Below are positions 12,260 through 24,147 of a stretch of 64,000 nt of DNA, piece by piece. The stretch's first letter is position 1. Each line of letters starts with the position of its first letter. Position numbers and translations under genes: made by a program. Below the pieces are notes generated by a model. That model was not told where the DNA came from, ran no database searches, and worked only from the letters and a program-made list of their open reading frames with translations. The stretch covers positions 1,180,001 through 1,244,000 of the forward strand of contig CAHIKZ030005576.1 of the NCBI GenBank assembly GCA_903632075.3, read 5' to 3'. This DNA is from Acanthosepion pharaonis. Lineage: Eukaryota; Mollusca; Cephalopoda; Sepiida; Sepiidae.

Positions 12260-12263
12260 TTAA

Positions 12264-12670
12264 ATTTCTCACACTCACAGCTAACTTTTCTGGCATATAT
12301 GACAAAATCTACACTTTCGTTTTTTGTAAGGTTCATAAACTGCCAACATGTATAAAACAGTGAATTCTTTTCACCAAAGATTTTTGATAATATTGACACT
12401 ATTTCATTAAATAATACTTTTTCTGGAGTATTCATCCAACCATCCTTAACATTTTTCTCTGAAAATGGCCTTGTACTTTCTGAAGTATGATAGGAATGTA
12501 ATTTTTCCTCCTGGGACATAATGAAATTCACTAATTGAGTTAGTGACTTGATTCCAGCAAAAATGAAATTAACATATTGTCTGTTCTTGTTTTTCCAGGA
12601 TTGCTTTTATCTGTTCTTGATATTCAATCCATTGCTGTTGCATTTGTTGTAATAGTTGCTGAATAAACAT
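12264..12670 (-). pseudogene. gag N-terminal part of gypsy 1
   Basis: Starts with an ATG (complement of 12668-12670) followed by a Gln-rich segment (QQLLQQMQQQW), then a capsid-like region ending SILSKIFGEKNSLF ... FVIYARKVSCECEKF. This matches gag of K02A2.6-type gypsy elements. Stops and frame changes are present near 12530-12600. It ends exactly at the TTAA where the piggyBac element sits. Confidence 0.75.
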
Positions 12671-13760
12671 TTTCAATAGTGTAGTTAGTTTGTACCAGTA
12701 GTCTTTAACTAGGAAGAAAAAATTTGTTTCTTCTAAGAGCCGTTTATCCTATGGCCTTGAAGGTTATAGACTTCTGCATTGTGCTATGAATATACACAAA
12801 CTCCACCCAAATTTTTTCTCATGAATTTTGAATTACATCAGCTATTTATGCTAAGCAAGAGTAAACAAAAATTTTTTTTCTCTTTGAATTCAAATTCTCA
12901 TCATTACTGTTATGTCTTCATTGCACTGAATGAAGATGACACAATCAAGAAATAGTATATTGCTTGGAGTTGACATAGTCTTGGTGAAATAGGTAGTAAG
13001 GAGATAAGTTAGGTCACTAACTCTCTACTTGTTTACTCCATTCACTGACAAATCTCAGTTTCTGTATTTGGATGAGTCCAAGTCCTCTTCTGGATAGTTG
13101 TGTTCCTCTCCACAACCACTTTCTTTGTTTCAAAGCAAAGCCTGGATGGCATTATTAATACTAACATGTAAATCTGAAAAGAATGTAAGTTGATGTGAAC
13201 TATATACTGTAAAATTGTATACACTTTTTAAGACACCTCGTATATAAATAGATTATGCACTGTTGAAAGTAGTTCTTACAACATCATAGTTTTCAGTGTA
13301 CAAATGTTTAGTTCAATGATGGCTCCACTTTGGAAAGAACTCTCTTCTAAGAAGTTATTTCTCTTCAAAAACAGAATAACAGCTACAAAATAGACACTGA
13401 AATTGAGCCAAAACACTATTACCAATATGAAAAATATGGAAATATTGGAGATGTTCAGAAATGACTAAGCTGACCATGCAAGCTGATACTAAAGTTTATT
13501 TGTTTTGTCAAAAAATTGGTTGATGAAGACCTGACAAAATCATCTGTGGATATTGGTTTTGATGTCATTGAAATGTCTTCCATGGATGTTTCTGCTACAA
13601 TAATCAAATGTACACTGAACAAAACCTACTTACATAGCTGACAACTGCAAACCATTATTGAAATTGAAACACAAAGAGACTCATTGTAAAGTTTAAAGCA
13701 CACATTGGTCAAATGAAGCAGAAATCAATCTATTTGGGTTTGATAGCATCCAATGAGTTT
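12671..13760. other. Sequence upstream of gypsy 1 gag, no LTR recognised
   Basis: May contain the 5' leader of gypsy 1, but no TG...CA terminal repeat copy or primer-binding site could be shown. Nothing else recognised. Confidence 0.3.
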
Positions 13761-13769
13761 AATGTTGTC

Positions 13770-14395
13770 ATGGTGGACTTACATTGAAAAGTGTTTGGTA
13801 TCAGCAGTTAAGCATGTTTTATAGATTATGCAAAAGCATTTGATAAAATACATAACAAAGAACCATTGGAACTGCTTGTTAACCTTGACATATTTGGGAA
13901 GGATATTAGAATAATCCAGAAGTTAAACTGGCAGCAAACCATTTGCATATGGGTAGAAAATGAATTCTATAAATATACCAAAATAGAAAGGGGTGTAAGA
14001 CAATAATGTGTCTTCTTACTGGACTTATATAATCTATACAATAAGGTGATTCTGAGAGAATTAGAAATCCTACCAGGATTCATTATTGGTGGCCACAATC
14101 TTAATAACATTAGATATGTGGATAACATTGTGTTGTATAAAAGAACACTGCAAGAACTACAGCAGGTAGTGAAAGAAAGTGAGAAGAAAGGATTAAATTT
14201 TAATGCACAGTTGTTAGTAAAAGAAACAGCCCAACATGGAAGTTACAAATTAGAGATACCAAAATACAACAATTTAAATATCTTGGAAGTGTTTTAACAG
14301 GGGACGAAAAGTGCAACACTGAAATCTGAAGGCGCATTGGGATAGTGAAAGATGCCTTCTAAAAGCTAAGCAGAGCATTAAGAAAGAAAAGACTC
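13770..14395 (+). mobile_element. RTE-like LINE fragment, copy 1
   Basis: Plus-strand non-LTR RT remnant. CFIDYAKAFDKIHN (RT motif A) lies at about 13818-13860, then KIERGVRQ, then ILRELEILPGFIIGGHNLNNIRYVDNIVL at 14046-14135. The catalytic YADD box is changed to YVDN. Stops occur before and after. The clade is not resolved by eye (RTE or jockey side). Confidence 0.75.
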
Positions 14396-14488
14396 TTCTT
14401 TTATGTGCCGTGTCCCTTTATGATGTAGGCGATCATGACCCTCCACTTCCTTCCATTCCTTATAGCTCTCAATAAGTTTTGTCTTTTA
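14396..14488 (-). mobile_element. Inverted LINE 3' terminus between two LINE copies
   Basis: The minus strand here reads like the LINE 3' end at 15180-15265: a ttattgagagcta start, then gtcatgatcgcc...cat, then a cacggcacata...agaag end. It lies between plus-strand copies at 13770-14395 and 14490-15270. Confidence 0.6.
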
Positions 14489-14489
14489 T

Positions 14490-15275
14490 CTTAATAACAT
14501 TAGATATGTGGATGACATTGTGTTTTTCTAAAAGGAAACTACAAGAACTACAGAAGGTAGTGAGAAGAAAGGATTAAATTGTAAGAAGAGAGAATGCATG
14601 ATTGTTAGGAAAAGGAACAGACTGACATGCAAATTACAAATTAAAGAAACCAAAACCAAACAGGTATAAAAATTTAAATATCTGAGAAGTGTTTTAACAG
14701 AAAATGTAAAGGGTTACACTGAAATCTGAAGGGGTATTGGGATAGCGAAAGATGTCTTCCAAAACCTAAGCAAAGTATTAAGAAACAGGAAAATTTCATT
14801 AGAAAAAAGAAAAGAGTACTGAACTGTTAAGTCCTCAATGCTATATATAGCATTCACTGCTGGACAATCTCCTCATAGATGAAGAAGAGACTTGAAGCAA
14901 CAGAAATGTGGTTCTATAGAAGGATGTTGAAAGTACTATGATCTTAACATGTGACCAATGACAGTTTTAGAGAAAATGGAAACAAAAAGGACATTTATAT
15001 TTAACATCAGGAAGAGACTGTTGAAATTTCAAAGACACATAATGAGGAAAGAGGGTTTAGAAAATTTGATACTCATAAGACAGATTGAAGGCAAGAGGGA
15101 TAGAAGAAAATAATGCCTAACCTACCAAGCAAGCTTGTGTAAATGGATTTTAGAGTTTATGAGAGATAACAAAAAGACAAAATTTATTAAGAGCTACAAA
15201 GAACAAGAAGTTGTGCAGAGTCATGATCGCCCATGTCCTGAAGAGACTTGGCACATAGAAGAAGAATTTAAGCAT
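14490..15275 (+). mobile_element. RTE-like LINE fragment, copy 2, with 3' end
   Basis: Begins in the same RT segment as copy 1 (cttaataacattagatatgt at 14491; here YVDD) and continues through the C-terminal domain to the family 3' end (catgatcgcccatgtcctga..cacatagaagaag, about 15224-15265). Frames are broken throughout. Confidence 0.75.
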
Positions 15276-15279
15276 GGTT

Positions 15280-16760
15280 GTGAAAATGTCATGGTCTGAA
15301 GTTGAATGGCATTGATTAGCTATATTTCAGCAACAAAATCATGAATGCTGATAGTTACTGCAATAAAGAAAAACACGTCTTTATAGAAATGCTTATAATA
15401 CCTGATTATGTTCATTTTGATTGTGTTGTGTTCAAAAAATGATGGCAATATTTAATTTTTTTTATATTTTATAATTACAATTATTACTTATTTATTTGTG
15501 ACAAAGATATAGAGATAAAGTCATCAACTTGCCCATGTCAAACTCTCACTAGACGTGTGCAGGATCTTGAACAAACTTTTTTGTCAGTTATTTTTTGCAA
15601 TTTGCAACATTGTTTTCACCTTTTTCAAGCTCTGAAATTATTAAATATCATGAGAATTTTGTTTATTTTGACATGTAGTTTGTTCTCTTAAAACTGAAAA
15701 TTTCATTTGCTTTATTTTATAAAAAATTTTTTAAGTTATCAAATTTTTGTATTCCTAATAATTTTGTTATTTCTAAGAAGTTTCATTGGCCTTTTAGTTA
15801 TGCACTGTCATTTTTATGTAAGGTTAGAACCTGATGTTTTTACCAATGATTTGTTAAGAAATTAGTTGACTTGCAGATTTTCTCATCAGTTTTAAATAAC
15901 AAATGTACATGTAAGATATGCATCTTTATCTGAATATTTTTGGAACAATGCTATAATGAGTTGTAAATGTCTTTCCATTCTCTCTAAAATCTTTGAACAG
16001 AGAATAACTTTTTTGTTACCATTGATTTTATGCAAATGAAAGACATCTTGAAACAAATATTTTTATTTTTAGCCATTTTTAATGCTATTTCAAGGTGAAT
16101 AAATTCCCTTGTTAGTGGAAAAGAGATTGAATATTGTAATTGAAGTTGAATTCTTAACAGCAATCATTAACTTCTTCCCATCACCACATCTCCATCCAAA
16201 TAAATGTCATCTTTTATCCTGTGAAAATTTTCCATTAGATTTTGTCCTTGTTTTTGAAGTATTGTTTTCCTTTAAGTTTTTCATCTTTTGAATGTTCACT
16301 TGTATTTTTTTAATTGTGATCAGTTCAGTGGTGACATTTTAACAAAAAAATTAAAAATATAGAATGAATCATTGAAAAATTTATTTTAGAAAAAGCACAA
16401 GTTTTCTTTTAATCAAAAATTCTACTTGTTAGCCTTTTCTATTTTCAATATCATTTAAATGGTTGCAACAGAAATAAAAGAAATTTGGCTCATTGGCTAT
16501 TTTAACAATGTTTAGTAGCATTTAAATAATTTGTTTAGTTGACTGAAAGAAAGCATTCTAGAGAGATACACATTAGTTTGTAGTTTCTCTCATTTTCTTT
16601 AAGAATATCTAATTAAGTTTCTTTGTTTCAGATACATGCTATGTTTTAACTATTGTAGACTTAGATTGTTTTTATAAAGTTAAGTGGTTGCTTTTATTAT
16701 TATTTTTTTTTTTTTTTACCTAATCAAATTTTCTAACACCTGAGAACCAAATTTTCTCAT
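15280..16760. other. AT-rich intronic sequence, nothing recognised
   Basis: No coding similarity or terminal repeats found; short unrelated frames only. Confidence 0.4.
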
Positions 16761-16769
16761 TAGTTAGAT

Positions 16770-17350
16770 AATCAACTATTTTCATCCATGAAACAAAATT
16801 AAAAACGAAAAGCTTTGGATTCAGTGTAAAACTTAAAAAGTTAGGTAGGAACAACATGAAGAGTGTAATATGAAAAATGACTGCAAAACTTTTTGTGGTT
16901 ATGACAATACCTTTTTAGTATTAACTCTGTTAAACTCCAATTGGACAACCTTTCATGTGGTGTAATATTGGTAGAAATTGAAAGTAGGAAATGAAAAGAA
17001 TGGAGAGCATTTGGTAGAACTATTTCCCAAAGTTTTAGGTTCATATTGTATGTTCTTAACACCAGGTGAATATTTCTCCAAATAAGTCCTTTGTACTATT
17101 CAACTTGCAAATTGCCTATTGGATGGTATGGAGTAGATGTGCTTGTGGCTATTCCCTTTCTGAGTTAGGTAGGACTTTAATTCTTGGCTAATAAAGAATG
17201 CACCTCTATCAGTGAACATAAGATGGGAACCTGTAAAAGCTGAAAATTTGGTTTTGCAGTCATTTTTCATATTACACTCTTCATGTTGTTTTACACTGAA
17301 TCTAAAGCTTTTCATTTTTAATTTTGTTTCATGGATGAAAATAGTTGATT
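16770..17350. repeat. Inverted duplication inside gypsy 2 integrase
   Basis: Arm 16770-16889 is the reverse complement of 17251-17350 with two mismatches in about 100 bp. The left arm has one 20-bp insertion (after gtgtaaaac, near 16830). The spacer is about 360 bp. Confidence 0.9.
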
Positions 17351-17569
17351 TTTACTATGAGTAACCAACTAACTAATGGAAAATTTGGTTTCTGAAGTAA
17401 CATCTGAATACGAAAAGGCAAATGGGAAACAGAAATATACATCTATAGCCATTAACAAATACTTATTACAAGTATTAGATGGTAAGGATCCTTTAAAATC
17501 TATGCTTAACTGGTCCATGGGACACAATATCCTTATTAATTCTCCCAGGGTAGAAGGTTTGAAGAACAA
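16841..17569 (-). pseudogene. Integrase of gypsy 2
   Basis: Three broken blocks: PMDQLSIDFKGSLPSNTCNKYLLMAIDVY (first catalytic Asp, 17369-17569), HLMFTDRGAFFISQELKSYL (second Asp, 17100-17315) and ALHSFHFLL..STNITPHERL (16920-17062). The last block then runs into an antisense copy of the element's own interior (see the inverted repeat). Confidence 0.8.
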
Positions 17570-17880
17570 ATTCAGAGCAAATTTGACACTGAGAGCAAAC
17601 TTTTTAACATTTTATGTTGAATATGGAAGGTTTTTGCTTTTAACAAAGTGTAAGATCTGTGTGATTCCTGGATAACAGAAACTACTATGAAGTTTGTTTA
17701 GAGATTAACTTATGGCTGCACAGTGAGTTCATGTGAGGGCATCCAGGACAATATTGTCAGGTTCCAGTCTCTGTGATTGAATAACTAAATTCAGCCATCT
17801 TCACTCTACAACTCTGAATTTTGCTGTTCTTAACCTTTGTTCACTTTCTATTGTTGAACATGAATGCAACAGAATGTTGA

Positions 17881-18087
17881 TCAGTTATTAGAGTAAAGTG
17901 GTTGCACAACAGTGTGTTGCCACATTTTAACAGCTTCAATGATAGCTGTAGTGTGCTTCTCCACCAAAGGGTAGTTTAACTTACTCTTATTTAGGCTGCA
18001 TGACATGAAGACAACTGGATGGCCATTGTGATTAAGAGTTGCAGACTCTTCAAAATGAAAGGCATCACATTCTACCAAAAAAAACAA
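17881..18087 (-). pseudogene. RNase H start of gypsy 2
   Basis: FFLVECDAFHFEESATLNHNGHPVVFMSCSLNKSKLNYP then VEKHTTAIIEAVKMW. The first catalytic Asp (ECDA) is kept; the Glu position (normally VEKEA) is His here. Confidence 0.8.
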
Positions 18088-18168
18088 ACTCTTTCATCAA
18101 TAAAGTTCAGTGTTGCAGAACACAATTTTTCTTTGAGTTCATTAAAAGTCCTAAAGCTTCTTTATTTA

Positions 18169-18740
18169 TCAGGATTTAGTATTGAACAATGGACAGATTT
18201 TATTAGAAAATGAAGGAATCCATTTGAAATAATATGAAAATATACCTACGGTCTGCCTTGGACAGACAGTATCTGATAGGAGTGGCCACATCTGGAGTGG
18301 GCGCAGGCAGTCAGGATCTGGCTGTATAGTATTATGGTTTACATCATATCCAGGTATTTTAATAGACAATAAAGATATTACAGACTTTGATTCATTTAGT
18401 GTAAGACCCCATTTTTGTGCCACTTGTTGGAATCTCTGACAATTTGAATCATGGTGTAATCATAATAGTGATATGTATCTGTAAGTTTCTCCTTTTCAAC
18501 ATAGAAACATTTTTCAACTTTTTAAAGATAGGTTACATCAAAATGCAACCTACAAAACCGGTATAATTTCTCATTGGCCTTAAAGGCAATAAACGTTTTA
18601 TCTGCCTCAATTATCAGAATCTGATGGTAGGTGCTCTTCAGGTCAAAAGTCAAAAATACTTTGTACTTTGTCAGACTGCTTATCATATCATTAATCCAAA
18701 GAATAGAGTAGGCATCCAAATGTGTATATAGATTAATCAT
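18169..18740 (-). pseudogene. Reverse transcriptase of gypsy 2
   Basis: 18522-18740 has LTFDLKSTYHQILI (motif A) and KLYRFCRLHFDVT (LPFGVT-like). 18169-18423 has GLTLNESKSVISLLSIKIPGYDV, PDPDCLRPLQ and FSYYFKWIPSFSNKICPL (thumb and connection). The catalytic YxDD box between them is destroyed. Confidence 0.8.
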
Positions 18741-19149
18741 TTGGGAATAATTTCAATGAGGTTATCTGAGAGTAACTAGGAAATTTTCCTCTCAATGAAG
18801 GCCTGATCATCTCTATTAAAACATGGGGATTTGGTAGCAACACTGTGGACATTCACAGGTATACTGGAAAATAAGGAGGGTATATTTACCTTAGCTGTAG
18901 CAAGAACACAGTGTGTATTTCTCTCATCAATTTTTAAGTTGTCTTGGGTTACATCATTGATGAAGATTACATTTTTGTGTAGCTTTTGAAATTCATATAT
19001 GAAAATTACTGTCACACACAGATTATTCAAAACCCGAATTTCACTTTTACATATTTTCTGGTGCCTACTTCTATATTGGTAATGCAAACACCAGTATAAT
19101 TGGCTTCCATGGTTTTAAGATCCATAGACATTTTTGGGGGGCTTAATAG

Positions 19150-20110
19150 ATTGAATGTGTTTTCACTAATAAGGTTTTCTGAACTACAAGAGTTTCTATA
19201 AGAGCAATAATCTGTTTGTTCTTTGTGGTGATTGTTGTAGTTGCATGAGAGAAATTTTGGGGATAAATGTCTGATATTACACACAAACTTGGTTTAAAAT
19301 AAAACATCATGGGTTTTAGATCCGCAAATCTTTGAAAAGTGTGCATTTTTTCCACAATTAAAATATGTAACTCTACAAGCAAGACAGACTTTCCAATTAT
19401 GAGTTGTGTTACCACAAAATCAACACTTTTTGGTAAGATATTTTTGACAGGGCTACAGCTGTGGAGCTCTTTTCTGAAAATTCACTCTTGTGACCAACAG
19501 CGGCTACTGCACCTGGAACCAAAAAAGTGCTTGAGTAAAGTTGTGAATTTTTTTGACGTGATCATGTGCTTAATTGAAGGCCAACAATAGGTCCAGTGTT
19601 GAATTTTCCAGCACCTGCTGCCTAATATAATTGGAGGAAATCCCACTTATAAAGGCATCTCTGATTTGCTCTTTTCTGTATTGTTCAGCAGTGACTTTTT
19701 TTTATTGTTGCAATCTTTACTAAGATTTCATAGTTCCCGAAGGAAATTCTTAAGGGCCTCCTCTGGCTTCTGGTATCTGGTCAGAAGCTGATAACCTTGC
19801 AGAGATCTCATTAGGGGTCTTGATATATAGTTGGTCCAATGTTTGGACAACTTCCTCGTGATTTGTACAATCTTCAATGTACTCATACACTCCAGATGAA
19901 ACACAATTTATCAGAGATCAGAACTTCTTTGGCGGCCCTTTCAAACATTCCAGAATAAAAATTTCAAATGTTCTTTTTCCAATGCTTCCATTCCTTAGAA
20001 GCGTTTGGGGCATTGTGATCTAGGTCCACTCGATATGGCTTGAGTATTTTGGATATATTGAATTTTTGTATTGAATTTTGAACAAGATTCAAAATATCAG
20101 GAAGGCAAAA
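19150..20110 (-). pseudogene. gag, zinc knuckles and protease of gypsy 2
   Basis: Zinc knuckles at about 19310-19430: FCGNTTHNWKVC (first Cys context hit by a TGA) and NCGKNAHFSKIC (CX2CX4HX4C intact). Downstream on the minus strand, a frameshifted protease start gives ALIE/RNSCSSENLIS near 19170-19215, where DTGAS-EN-FIS is expected. Upstream gag is recognisable only in patches. Confidence 0.65.
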
Positions 20111-20505
20111 CAGCAATAATCTTAAGGAAGGCTGTATTCAACAAAAAAAAACTCATAAAACAGCAGAACAATGCTATTTGTGTCTCTCCCAGAATACCAC
20201 TCTCCCCAAATTACAGCACAATTTAAAAAGAAAAAAAATAATGTATGTTCATATATATACAAAACATTAGTTTACATAAAGAAGAATTTACATAACACAA
20301 AAGATGTTCATTTACATAACACTGTTTTCAGTTAAATTAAAAATTGTCTTAATTATGATGTGAATCTCATGATTAAATGATTTATATAGATGTAAACGAT
20401 AAAGATAATTGCTTATTTTGTAAGTTTATAACAGCAAAATTGAACACTTCCCACCTTCCATAAACATAGTAATATTCAGATTACATACAAAAATAATATA
20501 TATAT

Positions 20506-20570
<65 letters not shown>

Positions 20571-20902
20571 TATTTCTACATTTAAAAATAAGGCATTATA
20601 TACAAGATTACTTGGCTCCCAAATAAATTCTCCACATCCTTCTGTGACCAAATAATAGTTGGACAGACACTTGTTCAAGAGGAGATAAATGAAGTTATCA
20701 ATATACAAACATAATAATAATCAAAAAATATTGAGTCATATAAATGAGATAATATTACATATGAAACATTTTAGGAAGTAGTGTATTGAAGGAACTGTAA
20801 ATGGATGATAAACTAGTATCATAGTATGGAAGAACAATGAGGGGAAAAATTAAATATAAAGTTTATCAAAAATGTTTGATTTATTAAGTAAAAAAATCAA
20901 AG

Positions 20903-20938
<36 letters not shown>

Positions 20939-22085
20939 TGACATTAACTTTATGAAGAAATCTATTTAACGTTTTGTTAAACTATTTTTTTCTTTCTCAG
21001 CCATTGTATTGATTCATTTTCCAGTCTTCAAGGAAATTCAAAGTTTTGTTAATGCAAAGGTACACAATTTAGTGAATATTGCAAATGAATAAAAATTTCT
21101 CAGTGAAATTGTAAAATATGTTTGCTTGGTCATCAAAGAAACATCTGTTTTATCATTATCCTGATGGAATATTACACTCTTTCTCTTAAACAATTCCAGA
21201 TTTCTGTCTTTATTTGATCTAATCAACAGTAGTACATATTTGAATCAATTGCTTGCTTCTCTGGAAAGAACTCATAATAGACGACCTCCTTTCAATTCTA
21301 CCGACTGTACATCATCACCTTCTTTCAATTAAAACTTCAAATAATTAGTGGTGGTTTATTTCAGTGATCTCTTGCATTCTATGTTATAAAATAGCCAACT
21401 TTTCTCAACTATCACAACTTATTTAAAAAACAGAATAGTTTTGTTCTGTTTAAGAAGTGAATTGTACACACAAGTGCATTTTTTATTTATTTTCTTTTGT
21501 TTATTTATATATGAGGAAGTTACACATTAAAGTGACTAATATAAGTAATGTTTATCTTTATTTTTCTTTGCTTGATTTGGATATTTTGTGTATATTGGCT
21601 CATTATCTAATATTTATTATTCTCTAGTAATATTTTAATTTGATTGCTATCAAATGATCTACTCAGTTGTGGAGTGTCATTCTATGAGAAATCTCATGCC
21701 CAAAATGTCACAACCTATTTTTGACATATTCAATCTTTCACAATACCTTCTCCATAAACTGGAGGAATTTTTTTGGTATTTGAGTTTTCTTTCTTTCTTT
21801 TTTTTTTTTTTTAAATAAGCATAATATACAGAGAATGTTGCTTATTTTTCTCCATCATCAATCTTAAAATCAAAATTTGTTTTTCATGCATTCTGTTATA
21901 ACAAGTTTTTATAAAAACAATCAAAAGCGATCTTTTTTTAATGACTTCTTAAAACTAAATGCTCTTATTTATATTATTTTCATGCAGACTATTGTTCTTA
22001 TCTTCTCTTTTGTGATTAACAACAAAGATGAGGACAATAGTCCACATGTAAGTAATATAAATAATGATAATTCCAGCTATATATC
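20111..22085. other. Intronic sequence, nothing recognised
   Basis: Contains a (TA)n tract (20510-20562) and T tracts (20906-20939, 21799-21813) but no recognisable gene or element. Confidence 0.4.
20510..20562. repeat. (TA)n microsatellite
   Basis: About 53 bp of uninterrupted TA. Confidence 0.95.
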
Positions 22086-22089
22086 TTGA

Positions 22090-22590
22090 GATTCTTGACA
22101 AAATCTAAAGAAAGGTCTGTAAAGATATAAGTCATGACCTGGCATCTCAACTTCAGTCACATTCCCACCACCGTGTTGTAGCTTCCCTCTTTCTTTTGTA
22201 TAAATATTTTCATGGCAGTTGTTCTAATGAACTCTCCTCCTTGGTACTTTGACCACATGAATTTAAGCATACTACTAGATTGGTAACTAGGTCTCATCAT
22301 TTTACTGTTGAAATAGTTAGATTTAACTGTAAATTCTATACTAATAGTTTCTTTTTTTTTGCACTTTTCACTTTTGGAACTCTCTTCCAGTTTCTTGTTT
22401 CACTGTCACCTCTAATCTTCAAAATTTTAAATACATCGTCAATCACCATCTTCTGTCTTTGTAAAATTATGTTCTTTTATTGTACTTTATTCTCACTTAA
22501 GTATTCTCATTCTCTTCCACTCCCAGTAGCCCTTTGCAGCTTAGTGGCATTATTGCCTTGCTTGGAGTGAAATGATTTTAAAAAAGAAAG
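22090..22590 (+). mobile_element. CR1-like LINE 3' fragment, plus strand
   Basis: Plus-strand counterpart of the tail at 4750-5430: catctcaacttcagtcacat, tttcatggcagttgttctaa, tctcatcattttactgttga, then ggaactctcttccag and the 3' end ttagtggcattattgccttg (22542) with an A-rich tail. Ends about 290 bp before the DENND5 dDENN exon. Confidence 0.75.
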
Positions 22591-22715
22591 AAAAAAAAAA
22601 TAGAAAAAAAGCTCTTCATCCCAGAAATGCTCTTAATGAAATGTAACAACAAAACAGAACTTTTGGGTCAATAATATCTCCAGACGATATATTTGAAGAA
22701 AAAAAAATATATATA

Positions 22716-22718
<3 letters not shown>

Positions 22719-22767
<49 letters not shown>
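22719..22767. repeat. (TA)n microsatellite upstream of the dDENN exon
   Basis: About 49 bp of TA, roughly 110 bp before the splice acceptor at 22876. Confidence 0.95.
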
Positions 22768-22775
<8 letters not shown>

Positions 22776-22876
22776 AAATAAAATATAAATAAATAAATGA
22801 AAAAGCATATAAACTTATATTTTTCTCATTCTGATATGCTTTCCAATTATAATAACATTTGTTTCTTTCTTTGCAG

Positions 22877-23681
22877 GCCAGCATGTGTTTTGTGGATATT
22901 GATGACACAACTGTTGAAATTCCTGAGGATTTACCGATGTTTCCACACCAAAAAGACCTAATGTTGGAATTATCAGCTCTCCTCTCACGATATCGCAGTG
23001 AGTTCAACAAGGATAATTATACTAGCCAGAGTCTTGACAGGCGACTTGTATACAGCCAACGTAAAGGTGGCATTCGTAAACCAGGCTCTTCATCTCTGCT
23101 CACAGACTCTCGCAGCTGGAACTCTTCCCCAGAAAAGAAACGTGAAATCTTGCAGAACAACGAAACATGGACACGGATATCTGCCCTGGCCAAAAAGACA
23201 GGTGTGTGGGATACAATAGAGGACATTTCATCAGACAACAATTGCAACAAAGAAGCTATGTGTCAGACACTTTCGAAAGATGTTTCCACCATGCCTACGG
23301 CCGAGCTGATAGAACATAAATTCAACAATGCTGTACGTGAGATTTTCTTGAATCGATTTGTGCATATGTTCTGCTCGTATGAGTCATTTGTCATTCAGCC
23401 AATGCAAAACATGGAGCAATGGCTCAGCAATCGAGAAATGATGCAGAACTTTGACAAGGCAGCATTTCTCAGTGACCAGCCTGAAGCTTATCTACCATTT
23501 CTCTCCCCATTCATTGAGACACAGATGTTCACGACCCTCATTGATAATAAAATCCTCTCCCAGTGGGAAAGCTCGGACCCTTTCTTGAAAGTGTTTGATG
23601 AACGAGTTAAACAGTTCAAAGAAAAATCCGGGGAGGCTCACACGCCTACGTACCACACATGTGATACTATACAAGATGCAG
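22877..23681 (+). CDS. DENND5: DENND5-type protein, internal exon encoding the dDENN region
   Basis: Exon of 805 bp (268 codons plus one base), open throughout. It follows a pyrimidine-rich tract ending ttgcag (22871-22876) and ends at the donor gtaaga (23682), so phases are 0 in and 1 out. The product resembles animal DENND5A/B (Rab6IP1) over its whole length. It opens with a CFVDIDD segment and an EIPEDLPMFPH segment, has a variable Ser/Lys-rich stretch, then the dDENN signatures EIFLNRFVHMF, FVIQP, MQNFDKAAFLSDQPEAYLPF and ETQMFTTLIDNKI. DENND5 proteins bind Rab6/Rab11 and act as exchange factors for Rab39-type GTPases in Golgi/endosome traffic (known for the family). The uDENN and cDENN parts are expected on exons upstream of the window. 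The reading frame runs a few codons on both sides into intron; those are not coding. Orthology to DENND5 rather than other DENN families is strong because the linker exons also match. Confidence 0.93.
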
Positions 23682-24147
23682 GTAAGAGAAATGAATGCTT
23701 CTTTGATAACATGTAAAATCAGAATGAAATAATTGTTCTGAATTACATGGTATTTTGAGAAATGACTTACAGTATTCCTTTAATTAAATTTAAATATATT
23801 TAAGTTATTTGATTAAACTTTGAAGAAAAACAGATAGAAATTTAAGCCACAAATATTAATCATTTGACTATCATTTATTTTTACATAATTTCTAATCCAT
23901 GCTGTTTATTTGCAGCTATAGTTTGTCTGAGACATGATAAAAATTGGGACTATTTAATATTTAGCATTCTTTGTAATTTATAAATATTACTTCCCCTTTT
24001 ACTGTATATAGAATCCCCTCAAAATATTGTGTTTTATATATTAGTTCTATATATTTGAAATTGCACTAGCCTGGCTTTCAATTTCAGTCAAGATTGTTTT
24101 AAGTGTTGCCATAGAAGGATATGACAATGTAACCAAGAAATTCAAAT

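Larger units (their letters stand above)
8205..12670 (-). mobile_element. Ty3/gypsy retrotransposon 1, decayed internal region with nested piggyBac
   Basis: Minus-strand element with gag, protease, RT, RNase H and integrase in canonical order, running from a gag start near 12670 down to the integrase C-terminus near 8205. Many stops and frameshifts interrupt it. Neither LTR was found, so it is a fragment of the internal region. A 936-bp piggyBac-type element (11324-12259) splits gag. Antisense to the host gene. Confidence 0.85.
16841..20110 (-). mobile_element. Ty3/gypsy retrotransposon 2, decayed
   Basis: A second minus-strand gypsy element of a different lineage: gag and zinc knuckles (about 19300-20110), protease (about 19150-19250), RT (18169-18740), RNase H (17881-18087) and integrase (16841-17569). 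Frames are broken in every domain. No LTRs found. A 98%-identical inverted duplication sits in the integrase region. Confidence 0.82.
1..22876 (+). other. DENND5: Intron of DENND5 (3' part), 5' end outside window
   Basis: No exon encoding uDENN or cDENN was seen in this interval, so it is read as the 3' part of one intron, or possibly several introns with exons missed. It ends in a usable acceptor at 22871-22876. It carries the LINE, gypsy and piggyBac remnants listed separately. Confidence 0.6.

Noticed and set aside
8205..12670. Possibility that gypsy 1 is an intact element
   Set aside because: Stops or frameshifts occur in gag, protease, between RT blocks and in integrase, and no LTRs were found.
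23682..23716. Frame continuing past the donor to a stop at 23714-23716
   Set aside because: Similarity to DENND5 ends at 23681 and a good donor (gtaaga) is there; the extra residues are intron. A retained-intron product is possible but unsupported.
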